Source: Fagopyrum homotropicum
Lineage: Eukaryota; Streptophyta; Magnoliopsida; Caryophyllales; Polygonaceae
Length of the DNA stretch: 64,000 bases
NCBI GenBank assembly: GCA_033239125.1
Contig: BSWB01000005.1
Span: forward strand, 47,104,993 to 47,168,992
Reading direction: 5' to 3'
The translations under genes were made by a program, and so were the position numbers. Below, piece by piece: positions 32,645-43,847 of this stretch; position 1 is the stretch's first letter; every line of letters begins with the position of its first letter. A model generated the notes under the pieces. The model worked only from the letters and a program-made list of their open reading frames with translations. It was not told the DNA's origin and made no database searches.

Positions 32645-34461
32645 TGATAACACGATTTATAACATAGTTTTAGGTGTACATTTAGATAGAATTCTCGCTC
32701 ATTCATGCATGATCTAGCATTAGTTCAAGACGTTTCACACCCAAATCACGTATTTTGTCAAGATAGACGTCTACACGGACTTGTGCGCGTTTTGTAGGTA
32801 TTTCGGGAAGTTTAGGAGCTTAAACGAAGCGTTTGAGGATCGTTCATTTAGATGGCACACCCTCGGACACATTAGGACACAAGCCAAGAGCTAAGGAGGA
32901 CTCATTGAACCTTGCAAACACATGCCATGCACCAAACCACAGCTCAATGATCCAAGACGAAGTTTCTGCACAAAATCACGGTTCTCTGACGAACCACGGC
33001 CGTGGAAATGACCGTGGATTTTGCCAGATTCTCGTGACAGCTGTGCCACGACTCTCATGGCCAGCTCATGAAGGATTTGTTATAAATGTGGTCCATCATG
33101 GGTTGTTTGAGGCAGCTGGGTAGTTTGGGAGCAGCTCATCCCTTTTCCATTTCTCTCTAACAAATATATTCTCAAGAGAAGAAGATTTTTTCTAGGAAGG
33201 AAAGTGTCAAAGAGAAGGAGAAGAACTCCATTGAAGAGGAGGAGAAGAACACACCATAGCTTTCTTGTATTTCGGATTTCATTTTCTAGAGATTGTATGA
33301 GTCTTTGAACCTTCTTTTGGAAGGGTTGTAAGTGGTTCTAATTCTAATCTTCAGCTTGGTTTTGAATTAAATTCACTTGTTCATCTCTTTTCCTTCATTA
33401 TCTTGCAATGGATGATTTGATTTTATGTTTGCTTGTCTCGATTTTTGTTATGAATGTTGTAGGCTAAATTGATGTGGTTCTAGGGTAAGGGAAGGATGGT
33501 TATGGCTAGAACTATGATAGGACGAACTTAGATTTACCTTTGGATGACTTTTGCTTATGAACGTAGTTTCTGTTAGAAATCACGGGTAGTTCTTGAAGAA
33601 CCACGGCCGTGGTTTCGGTAGAACAAACCGTGATTTTCCTTGGTTCGAAGGATCTTGCCTTAGACCTATGCAATGATGAAACCCTAAGTGTTTGCTGAGT
33701 TTAACCTATCCTAGAGTGATCTAGTGTAGTGACTAAGTGTTAGGAGAGACTTACCCGGTAATCCTTACCCTTAGAATCTAAAATAGCAACCCTTAGGTAG
33801 TGGTGAGCCTAATAAGCCGCCATTGGATTAGATGTGCTAGGATAGTTGTTTAAGGTTTTCCCTTCCAAGACTTACCCGGTAAGGATAGGTTAGATCCCTA
33901 ATTAACAATTCGGTTTGTGTTGAATTCCTATCCTTAGGTTCTTAGAGACTTACCCGGTAATGAGACCTTAGGTGTGGACTAGTTGGACCATGAGACCTAC
34001 CCGGTAATTGATCCTCAATTTAGATACATTTAATCCCAACATATCATAGTTAATCCAAGGAACGATTAGATAACTTGAGTTCTATGCCATAACCGGAATT
34101 TCCGACCCCTAGAATCCGTCTTTCTTCCCTTGATCATTACCTTGTCTAGTTGGTTTATTTGTGCTGATTTTTAGTTTAATTTGATAGTTTACTTTGCATG
34201 AATTATGATCCTTGATTGATCACTAAAACCAACCAAAAACAATTTGAGATTTTCATTTCTTTGTTTTTCCTCTTTTCTAACCTTAGACCTTCACTAAACT
34301 TAATCACAAAACCGAGTTAATTTCACCTTAGTCTTTGTGTTCGACCTCGGAATACTATCCATGCTACAAACGTCCCGTACACTGCGGGTGCACTAGAAGT
34401 TAGGATAATTATAACGAGTATAAATTTAAGGCTTATTGCGTGCACACTTTTTAGCGTAACA
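32645..34461 (+). mobile_element. E3 5' LTR (1817 bp)
   Basis: TGATAACACG...TTAGCGTAACA. It contains the palindromic box ACCACGGCCGTGG near 32994 and 33601, each beside an ACCGTG(G)ATTTT phrase. The phrase GACTTACCCGGTAA or a close variant recurs four to five times between 33749 and 34005. The frame at 32833-33123 is open but shows no known domain. No donor-hairpin structure like that of the chromovirus LTRs is present. Confidence 0.95.
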
Positions 34462-34467
34462 AGTTTT

Positions 34468-34485
34468 TGGCGCCGTTGCCGGGGA
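34468..34485 (+). other. E3 primer-binding site (tRNA-Asp type)
   Basis: TGGCGCCGTTGCCGGGGA starts six bases after the LTR. This is the primer site typical of Athila/Tat elements and separates E3 from the Met-primed chromoviruses around it. Confidence 0.92.
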
Positions 34486-34602
34486 CTAGGTCTAGATTGA
34501 GTCTATTTTGTGATTGTTTCTAGTGTAGATCTTTCTTGTTGCTTTTGATCTCTCTTTGGTTGGTGTCTTTGCTTTTCAGGACATCTACTACTCTTTAGGT
34601 GT

Positions 34603-37600
34603 ATGCGAAGATCTCGTGGAAAGGATTTAGCTCCATTCGATCCCGAACTGGAGAAAACCCTTCGATCTAGATCCAAGAACATCCGAAAAGAGAAAGAAAT
34701 GGCCGGTAGAAATCTTCAAGCTGAGTTGGATGAAGCCTTAGAGCAAATAAGGCTAAGAGATGAGCTCTTGGAGGAAGAAAGGAGACTTGCCAATGAGAGG
34801 CAAGAGGAAACTAGGAGGGAGATTGAGGAGATTAGGCAAGCCCTTGTTCAAGGAGAGCTTAATCGCCGACAACCTCCACCTCCTCCACCACCGATGGTAC
34901 AACCGCAGCCGGCGGCCAATGTTAGGGTTGTTCCCATTGGTATCGAGGAGCCACAAACCCTAGGGAGACGTATGGATCCGGCACAAAGAGCACACCGACC
35001 GGGTGTGAATCTAGGAGATCCCGCAACCCACAACTATGAGCTCCGCCCTCAAGTTCTACAAATCATCCGGCACAATCAATTTGGAGGGATGGAAGGAGAG
35101 TCTCCTCACCAACATTTGATGAACTACGAGATTTTGATGGAGACTCTTAGACCGCCAAGATTGGAGAGCAACAACCATAAGCTTAGGGCTTTTTCCTTCT
35201 CTCTTAAGGATAAAGCCTTGGCTTGGTATCAATCTATTCCGCAAGGGCGAGTTGGTACTTGGGAGGAGATGACAACCGAGTTCTTAACCAAATTCTTCCC
35301 ACCTTCCAAGACCACCGAATTAAGAGGGAAGATCAATGCCTTCGTAATGAGGGATAGAGAAAGTTTGTTCAAGTCTTGGGAGAGATTCAAAGACCTTCTC
35401 CTAGATTGTCCACACCATGGCATACCAAAAATTGAGCTATTGGAAATCTACTTCAAAGGACTTGATGAAGATAGCCAATTCAAGCTTCAATCCCTCTCCG
35501 GTGGGACTTTCATGGAGAAACATGTAGATGATGCTTGGGAGTTTGTGGAGAAGCAAGCTCTAGTGATTGAGAAGTACTCTCATAGGAAGAGTGAAGGAAG
35601 AAAAGCGGGAGCATATGAGGTGAGCGAAGTCACCATGAGTAATTTCAAGCTTGACGCCATCAGCAACGAATTGAAATCCTTGAGAGAGTTGTGTACTACA
35701 ACCTTGAAGAGCCAAGCAACTCCTCAAGTGCTTCCACAAGCTAACTTGTCTTCCAAGGAGGAGGATGTGAACTATATGGGAAGGGGCAACTTCAACAATT
35801 ACCAAGGCTCAAGAAATTTCAACAACAACCGGCAATTCAACAATTACCGGCCCAACCACAACCATCCCGGGTTTTCTTACTCTAACCCGGATGGAGCCTT
35901 GAACCCTCCCGCCTCCTCAAGCACAACTCCACCACAAAGAGCTTCACAAGAGCCTCCACCCGGTTTTCCTCAACCTTCAAAGGATAGAACCGAAGTCATG
36001 TTTGAGCAATTGCTAGGAAGGTTGAGTGGACTTGAGAGCACCGTGACTTCAATTTCTAAAGCTCAAAAGGTCTTGGAAGCACAAGTCTTTCAAAAGCCGG
36101 GTGAAGCACATAGAGATCCGGGGAAGCTTCCCGGAAGAACCGAAGACAACCCAAGAGGCCAAGTGTTGGCTATCACAACAAGGAGTGGGTTGAGTATGAA
36201 GGATCCTTTGCCCAAGGACCAAGCTAAGGGAAAGCAAGTAGTGGTAGAAGAGGGAAGAAGGCAAGAAGATGGAGGCAAGAGCAAGGATGTAGAGCCAACT
36301 TATGTAGCACCGCCTCCATACAAGCCACCACTACCGTTCCCACAATCAAGAGCAAGAGCTCGTTTGGACAATCACTTTGGTAAGTTCCTTGAACTAATGT
36401 CCAAGTTACATATTAACATTCCGTTCATGGATGCCATCTTAGGAATGCCGACATATGGGAAATTTTTGAAAGAAATACTCTCCAACAAAAGGAAGTTGGA
36501 GGAGTATGGGGAGATAAGGATGACCAAGAGATCCTCGGAATTGATCCAAACCATGAAGGAAGAAATGCCACCCAAGCTAAGGGATCCGGGTTCCTTTTGC
36601 GTCCCAATAGGAGTGGGAGATGTGAAGTACGAGGCCCTTTGTGATCTTGGGGCGAGTGTAAGCATCATACCGCTTGCACTTAGCAACAAGGTCGGGTTAG
36701 GAGAACCAAAGCCGGTCAAGATGACCCTCTATATGGCGGACCGTTCTATCACTCATCCGGTTGGGATTCTAGAGGACATTCCGGTGCAACTAGGAGGATT
36801 CTACGTGCCTATTGATTTTGTAGTGTTGGACATTCCGGCGGATTATCCGGTTCCTATCATCTTAGGAAGACCTTTCCTAGCCACTTCCGGATGCTTAGTG
36901 GATTGCAAGAACGGGACTCTCTCCTTCAACATCGGGGAAGAGAACATCAAGTTCAAGCTTTCCACAATGATGAAAGGGCCAACCCTTGACGAAGATATCT
37001 TCAACATAGTCGAGCAAGAAGAATCTAGAGAAATTGTGAGCTCGATCTTGATCAAGGATCCCTTGGAAAAGGTTCTCACCTTAAGCATGATGGAAGAAGG
37101 GGTTGAAGAGGCCTGCAATGAAGAGATTAAAGCCTTGGAAGCCTTGGATGAGGAGCCAAGAGTTGGATTTGAAAGCCACGAAGAGGTGGTGAATAGCTGT
37201 AAGTTCCACGGTCGAGATTTACAAACCACGGCCGTCAAACTTTCTGGACAACTCCGAGAAGCAGGCTTGGCAAGAACCACGGCCGTGGAAGATGAGCAAA
37301 CCGTGTTTCCAACCGTGGTTTTCCCTGAATCAGCTCTTGATGATGATCACGCTTTTAGGAGCCATGGGGAGTCTTCCTTTGCTTTGGATTCATCTCATCC
37401 AACCTTATTTGGATCGTCTTCAACCGATAAAGGTCCTCCCTTACTTGAACTTAAACCCCTTCCCTCTCATTTAAAGTATGCATTTCTTGGTGATAATTCT
37501 ACATATCCGGTGATTGTTAATGCATGCTTGAGTGATGATGAACTTGCTAAATTGCTGCATGAATTAAAATTGCATAGGAAAGCCATTGGTTATACTATTG

Positions 37601-39333
37601 ATGATTTGGTTGGCATTAAGCCATCTTTGTGCATGCATAAGATAATGATGGAAGATAACCACAAACCCTCTATTGAACATCAAAGGAGATTGAATCCTAT
37701 AATGAAAGAGGTGGTCAAAAAGGAAATCATTAAGTTGCTAGATGCGGGAATTATCTACCCTATCTCGGATAGTAAGTGGGTTAGCCCCGTTCATGTAGTG
37801 CCTAAGAAGGGTGGAATGACGGTAGTAACTAATGAGAATAATGAACTAATACCGACTAGGACGGTTACGGGGTGGAGAATGTGCATTGATTATAGGAAAT
37901 TAAACATGGCCTCTTGGAAAGATCACTTCCCCCTCCCCTTCATTGACCAAATGCTAGAAAGATTAGCTCAACACTCTCATTTTTGCTATCTAGATGGATA
38001 TAGTGGATTCTTCCAAATCCCTATCCACCCCGATGACCAAGAGAAAACGACTTTTACATGTCCATGGGGTACCTTTGCATATAGGAGAATGCCATTTGGG
38101 TTGTGTAATGCACCCGCCACCTTCCAAAGGTGTATGATGGCTATCTTTTCGGAATATATAGAAAATATCATGGAAGTGTTCATGGATGATTTCTCTGTTT
38201 ATGGTTCTTCTTTCGATGATTGCTTGGCTAACTTGTCATTAGTGTTGCAAAGATGTGAAAAGACAAATCTTGTCTTAAATTGGGAAAAATGCCACTTCAT
38301 GGTAAGTGAAGGGATTGTGTTAGGACACTTGGTGTCTAACCGCGGCATTGAGGTTGATAGGGCTAAGATTGAAACGATAGAGAAGTTGCCACCACCTACC
38401 TCGGTGAAGGGGGTAAGGAGTTTCTTAGGGCATGCCGGTTTTTACCGGAGGTTTATTCAAGACTTCTCTAAAATTTCTAAGCCTCTCACTAACCTACTAA
38501 TGAAAGATGTTGATTTTGTCTTTTCCAAGGATTGTCTTGAAGCTTTTTGTAGGTTGAAGAACGCCTTGATCTCCGCACCTATCATGCAACCTCCGGATTG
38601 GAGTCTACCATTTGAGATCATGTGCGATGCAAGTGATGTGGCCGTTGGGGCCGTTTTAGGGCAAAGGAAAGAAGGGCGCACTCATGTTATTTACTATGCT
38701 AGCAAGACGCTAGATGATGCCCAACTCAACTATGCTACCACCGAGAAGGAGTTGTTGGCGGTGGTGTATGCATTTGAAAAGTTCCGCTCATACCTTGTTG
38801 GAGTGAAGGTCATAGTTTATACGGATCATGCGGCGATCCGTTATCTACTTACAAAGAAGGATGACAAACCAAGGTTGATTCGGTGGATCCTTCTTCTTCA
38901 AGAGTTTGATTTGGAAATACGAGATAAGAAGGGATCCGAGAACTCCGTGGCGGATCACCTTAGTAGACTCCCACCATTAGAGCTTGGGAAGGACAACATC
39001 CCGATAGATGATTCATTCCGGGATGAACAATTGCAAATGGTGGAGGAATGTTTGTTCCAAGTGGCTAGAGGAAGTGAGCCGTGGTACGCCGACATTGTGA
39101 ACTACTTAGTGTGTGAGGAAGTGCCTCCCGGACTTACATATGCACAAAGGAAGAAGTTCTTCAACGATGTAAGGCATTACTATTGGAGTGAGCCACTTCT
39201 ATTCAAGAGAGGCCCGGATGGGGTGCTTAGAAGGTGCATACCGGAGGATGAAGTGGAGAGTGTGATCCGGCATTGCCACTCCTTACCATGCGGAGGCCAT
39301 GCTAGCTCACACAAGACGTGTGCAAAGGTATAG
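34603..39333 (+). CDS. gag-pol: E3 gag-protease-RT-RNase H (gag-pol up to a nonsense codon)
   Basis: 1576 codons ending at TAG (39331-39333). The start MRRSRGKDLAPFDPE is the first ATG in the frame after the leader. Residues ~33-86 are strongly charged and heptad-like (coiled coil), followed by a run of seven Pro. The capsid-type Gag core spans about 150-320 (AFSFSLKDKALAWYQSIP, WERFKDLLLDCPHHGIP). An Asn-rich stretch about 390-440 stands where a zinc knuckle would be, with no CCHC. The protease has DLGASVSII at 681-689 and ILGRPFL downstream. RT: WRMCIDYRKLN from 1091 and FMDD with the catalytic Asp pair at 1195-1196. RNase H: CDASDVAVGAVLG with Asp 1342, and YTDHAAIRYL. The integrase zinc region begins (HCHSLPCGGH). 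The stop falls just after this His pair, so this product lacks integrase. Confidence 0.93.
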   Translation: MRRSRGKDLAPFDPELEKTLRSRSKNIRKEKEMAGRNLQAELDEALEQIRLRDELLEEERRLANERQEETRREIEEIRQALVQGELNRRQPPPPPPPMVQPQPAANVRVVPIGIEEPQTLGRRMDPAQRAHRPGVNLGDPATHNYELRPQVLQIIRHNQFGGMEGESPHQHLMNYEILMETLRPPRLESNNHKLRAFSFSLKDKALAWYQSIPQGRVGTWEEMTTEFLTKFFPPSKTTELRGKINAFVMRDRESLFKSWERFKDLLLDCPHHGIPKIELLEIYFKGLDEDSQFKLQSLSGGTFMEKHVDDAWEFVEKQALVIEKYSHRKSEGRKAGAYEVSEVTMSNFKLDAISNELKSLRELCTTTLKSQATPQVLPQANLSSKEEDVNYMGRGNFNNYQGSRNFNNNRQFNNYRPNHNHPGFSYSNPDGALNPPASSSTTPPQRASQEPPPGFPQPSKDRTEVMFEQLLGRLSGLESTVTSISKAQKVLEAQVFQKPGEAHRDPGKLPGRTEDNPRGQVLAITTRSGLSMKDPLPKDQAKGKQVVVEEGRRQEDGGKSKDVEPTYVAPPPYKPPLPFPQSRARARLDNHFGKFLELMSKLHINIPFMDAILGMPTYGKFLKEILSNKRKLEEYGEIRMTKRSSELIQTMKEEMPPKLRDPGSFCVPIGVGDVKYEALCDLGASVSIIPLALSNKVGLGEPKPVKMTLYMADRSITHPVGILEDIPVQLGGFYVPIDFVVLDIPADYPVPIILGRPFLATSGCLVDCKNGTLSFNIGEENIKFKLSTMMKGPTLDEDIFNIVEQEESREIVSSILIKDPLEKVLTLSMMEEGVEEACNEEIKALEALDEEPRVGFESHEEVVNSCKFHGRDLQTTAVKLSGQLREAGLARTTAVEDEQTVFPTVVFPESALDDDHAFRSHGESSFALDSSHPTLFGSSSTDKGPPLLELKPLPSHLKYAFLGDNSTYPVIVNACLSDDELAKLLHELKLHRKAIGYTIDDLVGIKPSLCMHKIMMEDNHKPSIEHQRRLNPIMKEVVKKEIIKLLDAGIIYPISDSKWVSPVHVVPKKGGMTVVTNENNELIPTRTVTGWRMCIDYRKLNMASWKDHFPLPFIDQMLERLAQHSHFCYLDGYSGFFQIPIHPDDQEKTTFTCPWGTFAYRRMPFGLCNAPATFQRCMMAIFSEYIENIMEVFMDDFSVYGSSFDDCLANLSLVLQRCEKTNLVLNWEKCHFMVSEGIVLGHLVSNRGIEVDRAKIETIEKLPPPTSVKGVRSFLGHAGFYRRFIQDFSKISKPLTNLLMKDVDFVFSKDCLEAFCRLKNALISAPIMQPPDWSLPFEIMCDASDVAVGAVLGQRKEGRTHVIYYASKTLDDAQLNYATTEKELLAVVYAFEKFRSYLVGVKVIVYTDHAAIRYLLTKKDDKPRLIRWILLLQEFDLEIRDKKGSENSVADHLSRLPPLELGKDNIPIDDSFRDEQLQMVEECLFQVARGSEPWYADIVNYLVCEEVPPGLTYAQRKKFFNDVRHYYWSEPLLFKRGPDGVLRRCIPEDEVESVIRHCHSLPCGGHASSHKTCAKV
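37201..37330 (+). repeat. CACGGCCGTG-type palindromes inside E3 pol
   Basis: Between protease and RT the coding strand carries TTCCACGGTCG, AACCACGGCCGTC, GAACCACGGCCGTGGAAG and AACCGTGGTTTTCC, the same words that occur in the E3 LTRs. They encode part of a variable linker (QTTAVK, RTTAVEDEQ) with no catalytic residues. Confidence 0.75.
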
Positions 39334-40356
39334 CAATCCGGTTTTTATTGGCCTAACTTGTTTAGAGATGTGCAAGGTTTTGTAGCGGCATGTGATGCTT
39401 GCCAAAGGACGGGCAACATCTCAAGGAGGAATGAAATGCCCTTGAATAACATCCAAGAAGTTGAGATTTTTGATGTGTGGGGTGTAGACTTCATGGGACC
39501 ATTCCCTTCTTCATGTGGCAATCTCTACATCCTATTGGCGGTGGACTATGTGTCAAGATGGGTAGAGGCGATCGCCTCTCCTACGAATGATGCCAAGGTG
39601 GTAGTGCGATTCTTCAACCGGGTGATCTTCCTTAGGTTTGGAACACCAAGGGTAATCATTAGTGATGGAGGGAAGCACTTCACGAATAGGAACTTTGGAG
39701 CACTTTTGGCCAAGTATGGGGTGACTCATAAGGTGGAAACACCTTACCATCCCCAAACTAGTGGTCAAGTGGAGATCTCCAACCGAGAAATCAAGGTCAT
39801 CCTCGAAAAGACGGTGTCTAGGACAAGGAAGGATTGGGCTATGAAGCTCGATGATGCACTATGGGCATATAGGACCGCTTTCAAGACACCAATTGGAACC
39901 ACTCCCTATAAGTTGGTCTATGGCAAGTCTTGCCATCTTCCGGTGGAAATGGAGCATAGAGCTTATTGGGCCATTAAGTGGCTAAATTTTGACCTGAAGG
40001 AAGCGGGAGAAAAGAGGTTGCTTGACATCAATGCCCTTGAGGAGCTCCGGTTGGAAGCTTATGAGAATGCCCGGATCTACAAGGAGAGAACCAAAAGGTG
40101 GCATGACAAGAAGATCGTTCCAAAGGAGTTGAGTGAAGGAGATCTTGTCCTTCTCTTCAACTCAAGGCTAAGGCTCTTCCCCGGAAAGCTCAAATCAAGA
40201 TGGACCGGGCCATATGTGGTGAAGAAGATCTTTCCCCATGGAGCTATTGAAATAGGAGGGGAGCATTGTGGAAATTTCAAAGTGAATGGGCATCTCTTGA
40301 AGAAGTATATTCCGGGAGCCCCGGTAGACATGATCGCCCCGCTTCACCTTGAATAG
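39334..40356 (+). pseudogene. E3 integrase, cut off from gag-pol by a TAG
   Basis: It continues in exactly the same frame as gag-pol beyond the TAG at 39331-39333. The next residues QSGFYWPNLF normally follow a Trp in this family, so the break is one G-to-A change. The zinc finger finishes with CDACQR. The catalytic core has D (VDFMGPF, polyprotein residue 1629), D (ISDGG, 1688) and E (GQVEIS, 1724), the D-D-35-E spacing of retroviral-type integrases. The C-terminus has GDLVLLFNSRLRLFPGKL and KSRWTGPY, and no chromodomain, as expected for Athila. The first internal Met is at 39358. The domain itself looks undamaged. Confidence 0.9.
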
Positions 40357-42030
40357 ACGCTCCCGAGTTTGGTCAAGCTAATGACCTTAAAGAAGCGCTT
40401 GGTGGGAGGCAACCCATTGGTAACATTTTTCCCTTTTCATTTTTGCTTAGATTTTTCTGTTTTTGTGTGCTTTGTGTGTGTTTTGTCTACCTTCGTGTGT
40501 GTGCTAGAGCATTAGTGGCATTGGAAGCCTCTCTTGGCAATGAACATCTTGATGATGACACCCTCACCAATTATGGGTGGAGCGGACGCGGAACTTGGAC
40601 GGCTAGCGGTGCCTAGCGCGGGTTCCGAAGCTTTGAAGGATGCTTAGAGCTCTCTACCATGGTTGAAAGGATCATCCAACATCAATTCACTTGAGAATTC
40701 CCAAATACCATAGCAAACAATTTTACATTGTGAGAACCTTCTTTCACTCTCTCTACTTCATTTACACATTGGGGACAATGTGTTTCTAAGTATGGGGTGG
40801 GGTTTGCATGATCCTTTGCATGATGAGCATCTAGGATAGGCTAATATTTTGCACATGTCTTGCATTGTACATACTTAAAACGAAAATTCCAAAAAAATCA
40901 GAAAATTTAAAAATTTTTGTGCTTTCTAGACTTGGATATGACCCTAATGATGAAACTTGTCTTGTGATTGGCTAGGGATGGCCTTATGTGTTGAATTGAT
41001 AAATGCATATGTGGACTTGAACTACTTCTCTTAAATTACATGAATGACTTGTGATCATGATGATTGCCTAGAATGGATTGAGTATTGAAAGTCGAAATTA
41101 CATGATAGTTCTTGCATACCATTTAGGAATGAATGAGGCATTTCATCTTTCTCTACTTCTCATCTTGATCATGATTGCTTGAACACCTCAATCGATATAA
41201 ATCGACCTCCTTTAAACCCATCCGGGAATAGGAGCATGCTAGTGTGTTGAAATGTGTGAAAAGCAAGTGCGGGGTGAAGATGTAATGAAAAGAATGTCGT
41301 GAATGAAATGCTGAAATTATTGTGGAAGTGTAGCCAAAATATAGGTTTGGGGGCGTTGGTTTAAATGACAAGTAACTCGGTACACTTCACATAATCGGGT
41401 GTTGGTGCCTTGCCAAAGTCAAATGAACCAATAGCCCTAACGAGCTTTGGTATGTGTGCCCGGTGTGGATGCACCTCGAAAAAGAGACAAAGCCCGAGGA
41501 TGGCTAATCACCGAGGTTTCGGCTATTGTACACCAATGCCATTGTCTCAAAAATGAGTTAAAGAAAAAGAAAAGAAAGCAAGATAGGAAAAATATACACT
41601 TGGGGGAAGTTGATCGAGGACAAGGATGTGGAGTTAGTTCCATTCCCGGATTAGCATCACATAACCTAGAGAATCCCCCGCCCAATTGCAACGTTTCTTG
41701 GCCTATCATGTCACAAGCCCTTATGACCTACTTGCATGTTTGTAAGACTTAGTAATCTAGATTGGATAGACTCTTGATCTTCTTGACCTCTTCATCTTCA
41801 CATTTCATGCATGCTTTTGAGTTAAGTACAATTGTCTTTCCATGCCCTTATTGTTTGATACATAATTGCTTATCAAATTGCCATTGATCATGACTATGAA
41901 GGTGATCCAATAGTAGAAGCACAAACCCAAAAAGATTTTGCCATTTTTCTGCATACATAAATCATGTCATCTTCTAGTCTATATGTGGGAATTTGCTCGG
42001 GGACGAGCAAACCTTAAGTATGGGGTATTT
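40357..42030 (+). other. E3 non-coding tract between pol and the 3' LTR, with two purine-tract boxes
   Basis: 1.67 kb with no open frame longer than about 100 codons and no env-like features such as a signal peptide or transmembrane segment. Near 40771-40803 it has TTGGGGACAATGTG and AAGTATGGGGTGGGG, resembling the box just before the 3' LTR (GGGGACGAGCAAACC, AAGTATGGGGTATTT at 41999-42030). The upstream one may be an extra polypurine tract and the last one the functional one. Confidence 0.75.
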
Positions 42031-43847
42031 TGATAACACGATTTATAACATAGTTTTAGGTGTACATTTAGATAGAATTCTCGCTCATTCATGCATGATC
42101 TAGCATTAGTTCAAGACGTTTCACACCCAAATCACGTATTTTGTCAAGATAGACGTCTACACGGACTTGTGCGCGTTTTGTAGGTATTTCGGGAAGTTTA
42201 GGAGCTTAAACGAAGCGTTTGAGGATCATTCAATTAGATGGCACACCCTCGGACACATTAGGACACAAGCCAAGAGCTAAGGAGGACTCATTGAACCTTG
42301 CAAACACATGCCATGCACCAAACCACAGCTCAATGATCCAAGGCGAAGTTTCTGCACAAAATCACGGTTCTCTGACGAACCACGGCCGTGGAAATGACCG
42401 TGGATTTTGCCAGATTCTCGTGACAGCTGTGCCACAACTCTCATGGCCAGCTCATGAAGGATTTGTTATAAATGTGGTCCATCATGGGTTGTTTGAGGCA
42501 GCTGGGTAGTTTGGGAGCAGCTCATCCCTTTTCCATTTTTCTCTAACAAATATATTCTCAAGAGAAGAAGATTTTTTCTAGGAAGGAAAGTGTCAAAGAG
42601 AAGGAGAAGAACTCCATTGAAGAGGAGGAGAAGAACACACCATAGCTTTCTTGTATTTCGGATTTCGTTTTCTAGAGATTGTATGAGTCTTTGAACCTTC
42701 TTTTGGAAGGGTTGTAAGTGGTTCTAATTCTAATCTTCAGCTTGGTTTTGAATTAAATTCACTTGTTCATCTCTTTTCCTTCATTATCTTGCAATGGATG
42801 ATTTGATTTTATGTTTGCTTGTCTCGATTTTTGTTATGAATGTTGTAGGCTAAATTGATGTGGTTCTAGGGTAAGGGAAGGATGGTTATGGCTAGAACTA
42901 TGATAGGACGAACTTAGATTTACCTTTGGATGACTTTTGCTTATGAACGTAGTTTCTGTTAGAAATCACGGGTTGTTCTTGAAGAACCACGGCCGTGGTT
43001 TCGGTAGAACAAACCGTGATTTTCCCTGGTTTGAAGGATCTTGCCTTAGACCTATGCAATGATGAAACCCTAAGTGTTTGCTGAGTTTAACCTATCCTAG
43101 AGTGATCTAGTGTAGTGACTAAGTGTTAGGAGAGACTTACCCGGTAATCCTTACCCTTAGAATCTAAAATAGCAACCCTTAGGTAGTGGTGAGCCTAATA
43201 AGCCGCCATTGGATTAGATGTGCTAGGATAGTTGTTTAGGGTTTTCCCTTCCAAGACTTACCCGGTAAGGATAGGTTAGATCCCTAATTAACAATTCGGT
43301 TTGTGTTGAATTCCTATCCTTAGGTTCTTAGAGACTTACCCGGTAATGAGACCTTAGGTGTGGACTAGTTGGACCATGAGACCTACCCGGTAATTGATCC
43401 TTAATTTAGATACATTTAATCCCAACATATCATAGTTAATCCAAGGAACGATTAGATAACTTGAGTTCTATGCCATAACCGGAATTTCCGACCCCTAGAA
43501 TCCGTGTTTCTTCCCTTGATCATTACCTTGTCTAGTTGGTTTATTTGTGCTGATTTTTAGTTTAATTTGATAGTTTACTTTGCATGAATTATGATCCTTG
43601 ATTGATCACCAAAACCAACCAAAAACAATTTGAGATTTTCATTTCTTTGTTTTTCCTCTTTTCTAACCTTAGACCTTCACTAAACTTAATCACAAAACCG
43701 AGTCAATTTCACCTTAGTCTTTGTGTTCGACCTCGGAATACTATCCATGCTACAAACGTCCTGTACACTGCGGGTGCGCTAGAACTTAGGATAATTATAA
43801 CAAGTATAAATTTAAGGCTTATTGCGTGTACACTTTTTAGCGTAACA
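42031..43847 (+). mobile_element. E3 3' LTR (1817 bp)
   Basis: The same length as the 5' LTR with no gap visible. About 20 scattered substitutions are seen, mostly transitions. TGATAACACG start and GCGTAACA end, followed by AGTGA. Confidence 0.95.

Larger units (their letters stand above)
32645..43847 (+). mobile_element. E3: Athila-type Ty3/gypsy element, nearly intact
   Basis: LTRs of exactly 1817 bp each (32645-34461, 42031-43847), a perfect 5-bp target duplication AGTGA (32640-32644, 43848-43852) and an Asp-tRNA primer site. One gag-pol frame of 1917 codons (34603-40356) is broken by a single TAG. The LTRs differ by about 20 substitutions by eye, near 1%. The Gag and RT text (GMTVV...NELIPTRTVTGW insert) fits the Athila clade. 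Unlike classical Athila, no env-like frame lies between pol and the 3' LTR. Confidence 0.95.

Noticed and set aside
33749..34005. Repeated GACTTACCCGGTAA phrases in the E3 LTR, considered as a CRISPR-like array
   Set aside because: Irregular spacing, imperfect copies, present in both LTRs of a plant retrotransposon; not a CRISPR array.
34753..38681. Many antisense open frames across E3 gag-pol
   Set aside because: Shadows of the long sense frame; none has a domain.
41447..41752. 101-codon frame in E3 after pol, considered as an env remnant
   Set aside because: No signal peptide, no transmembrane segment, an overlapping antisense frame of similar length, and a poly-Lys run; not supportable as env.
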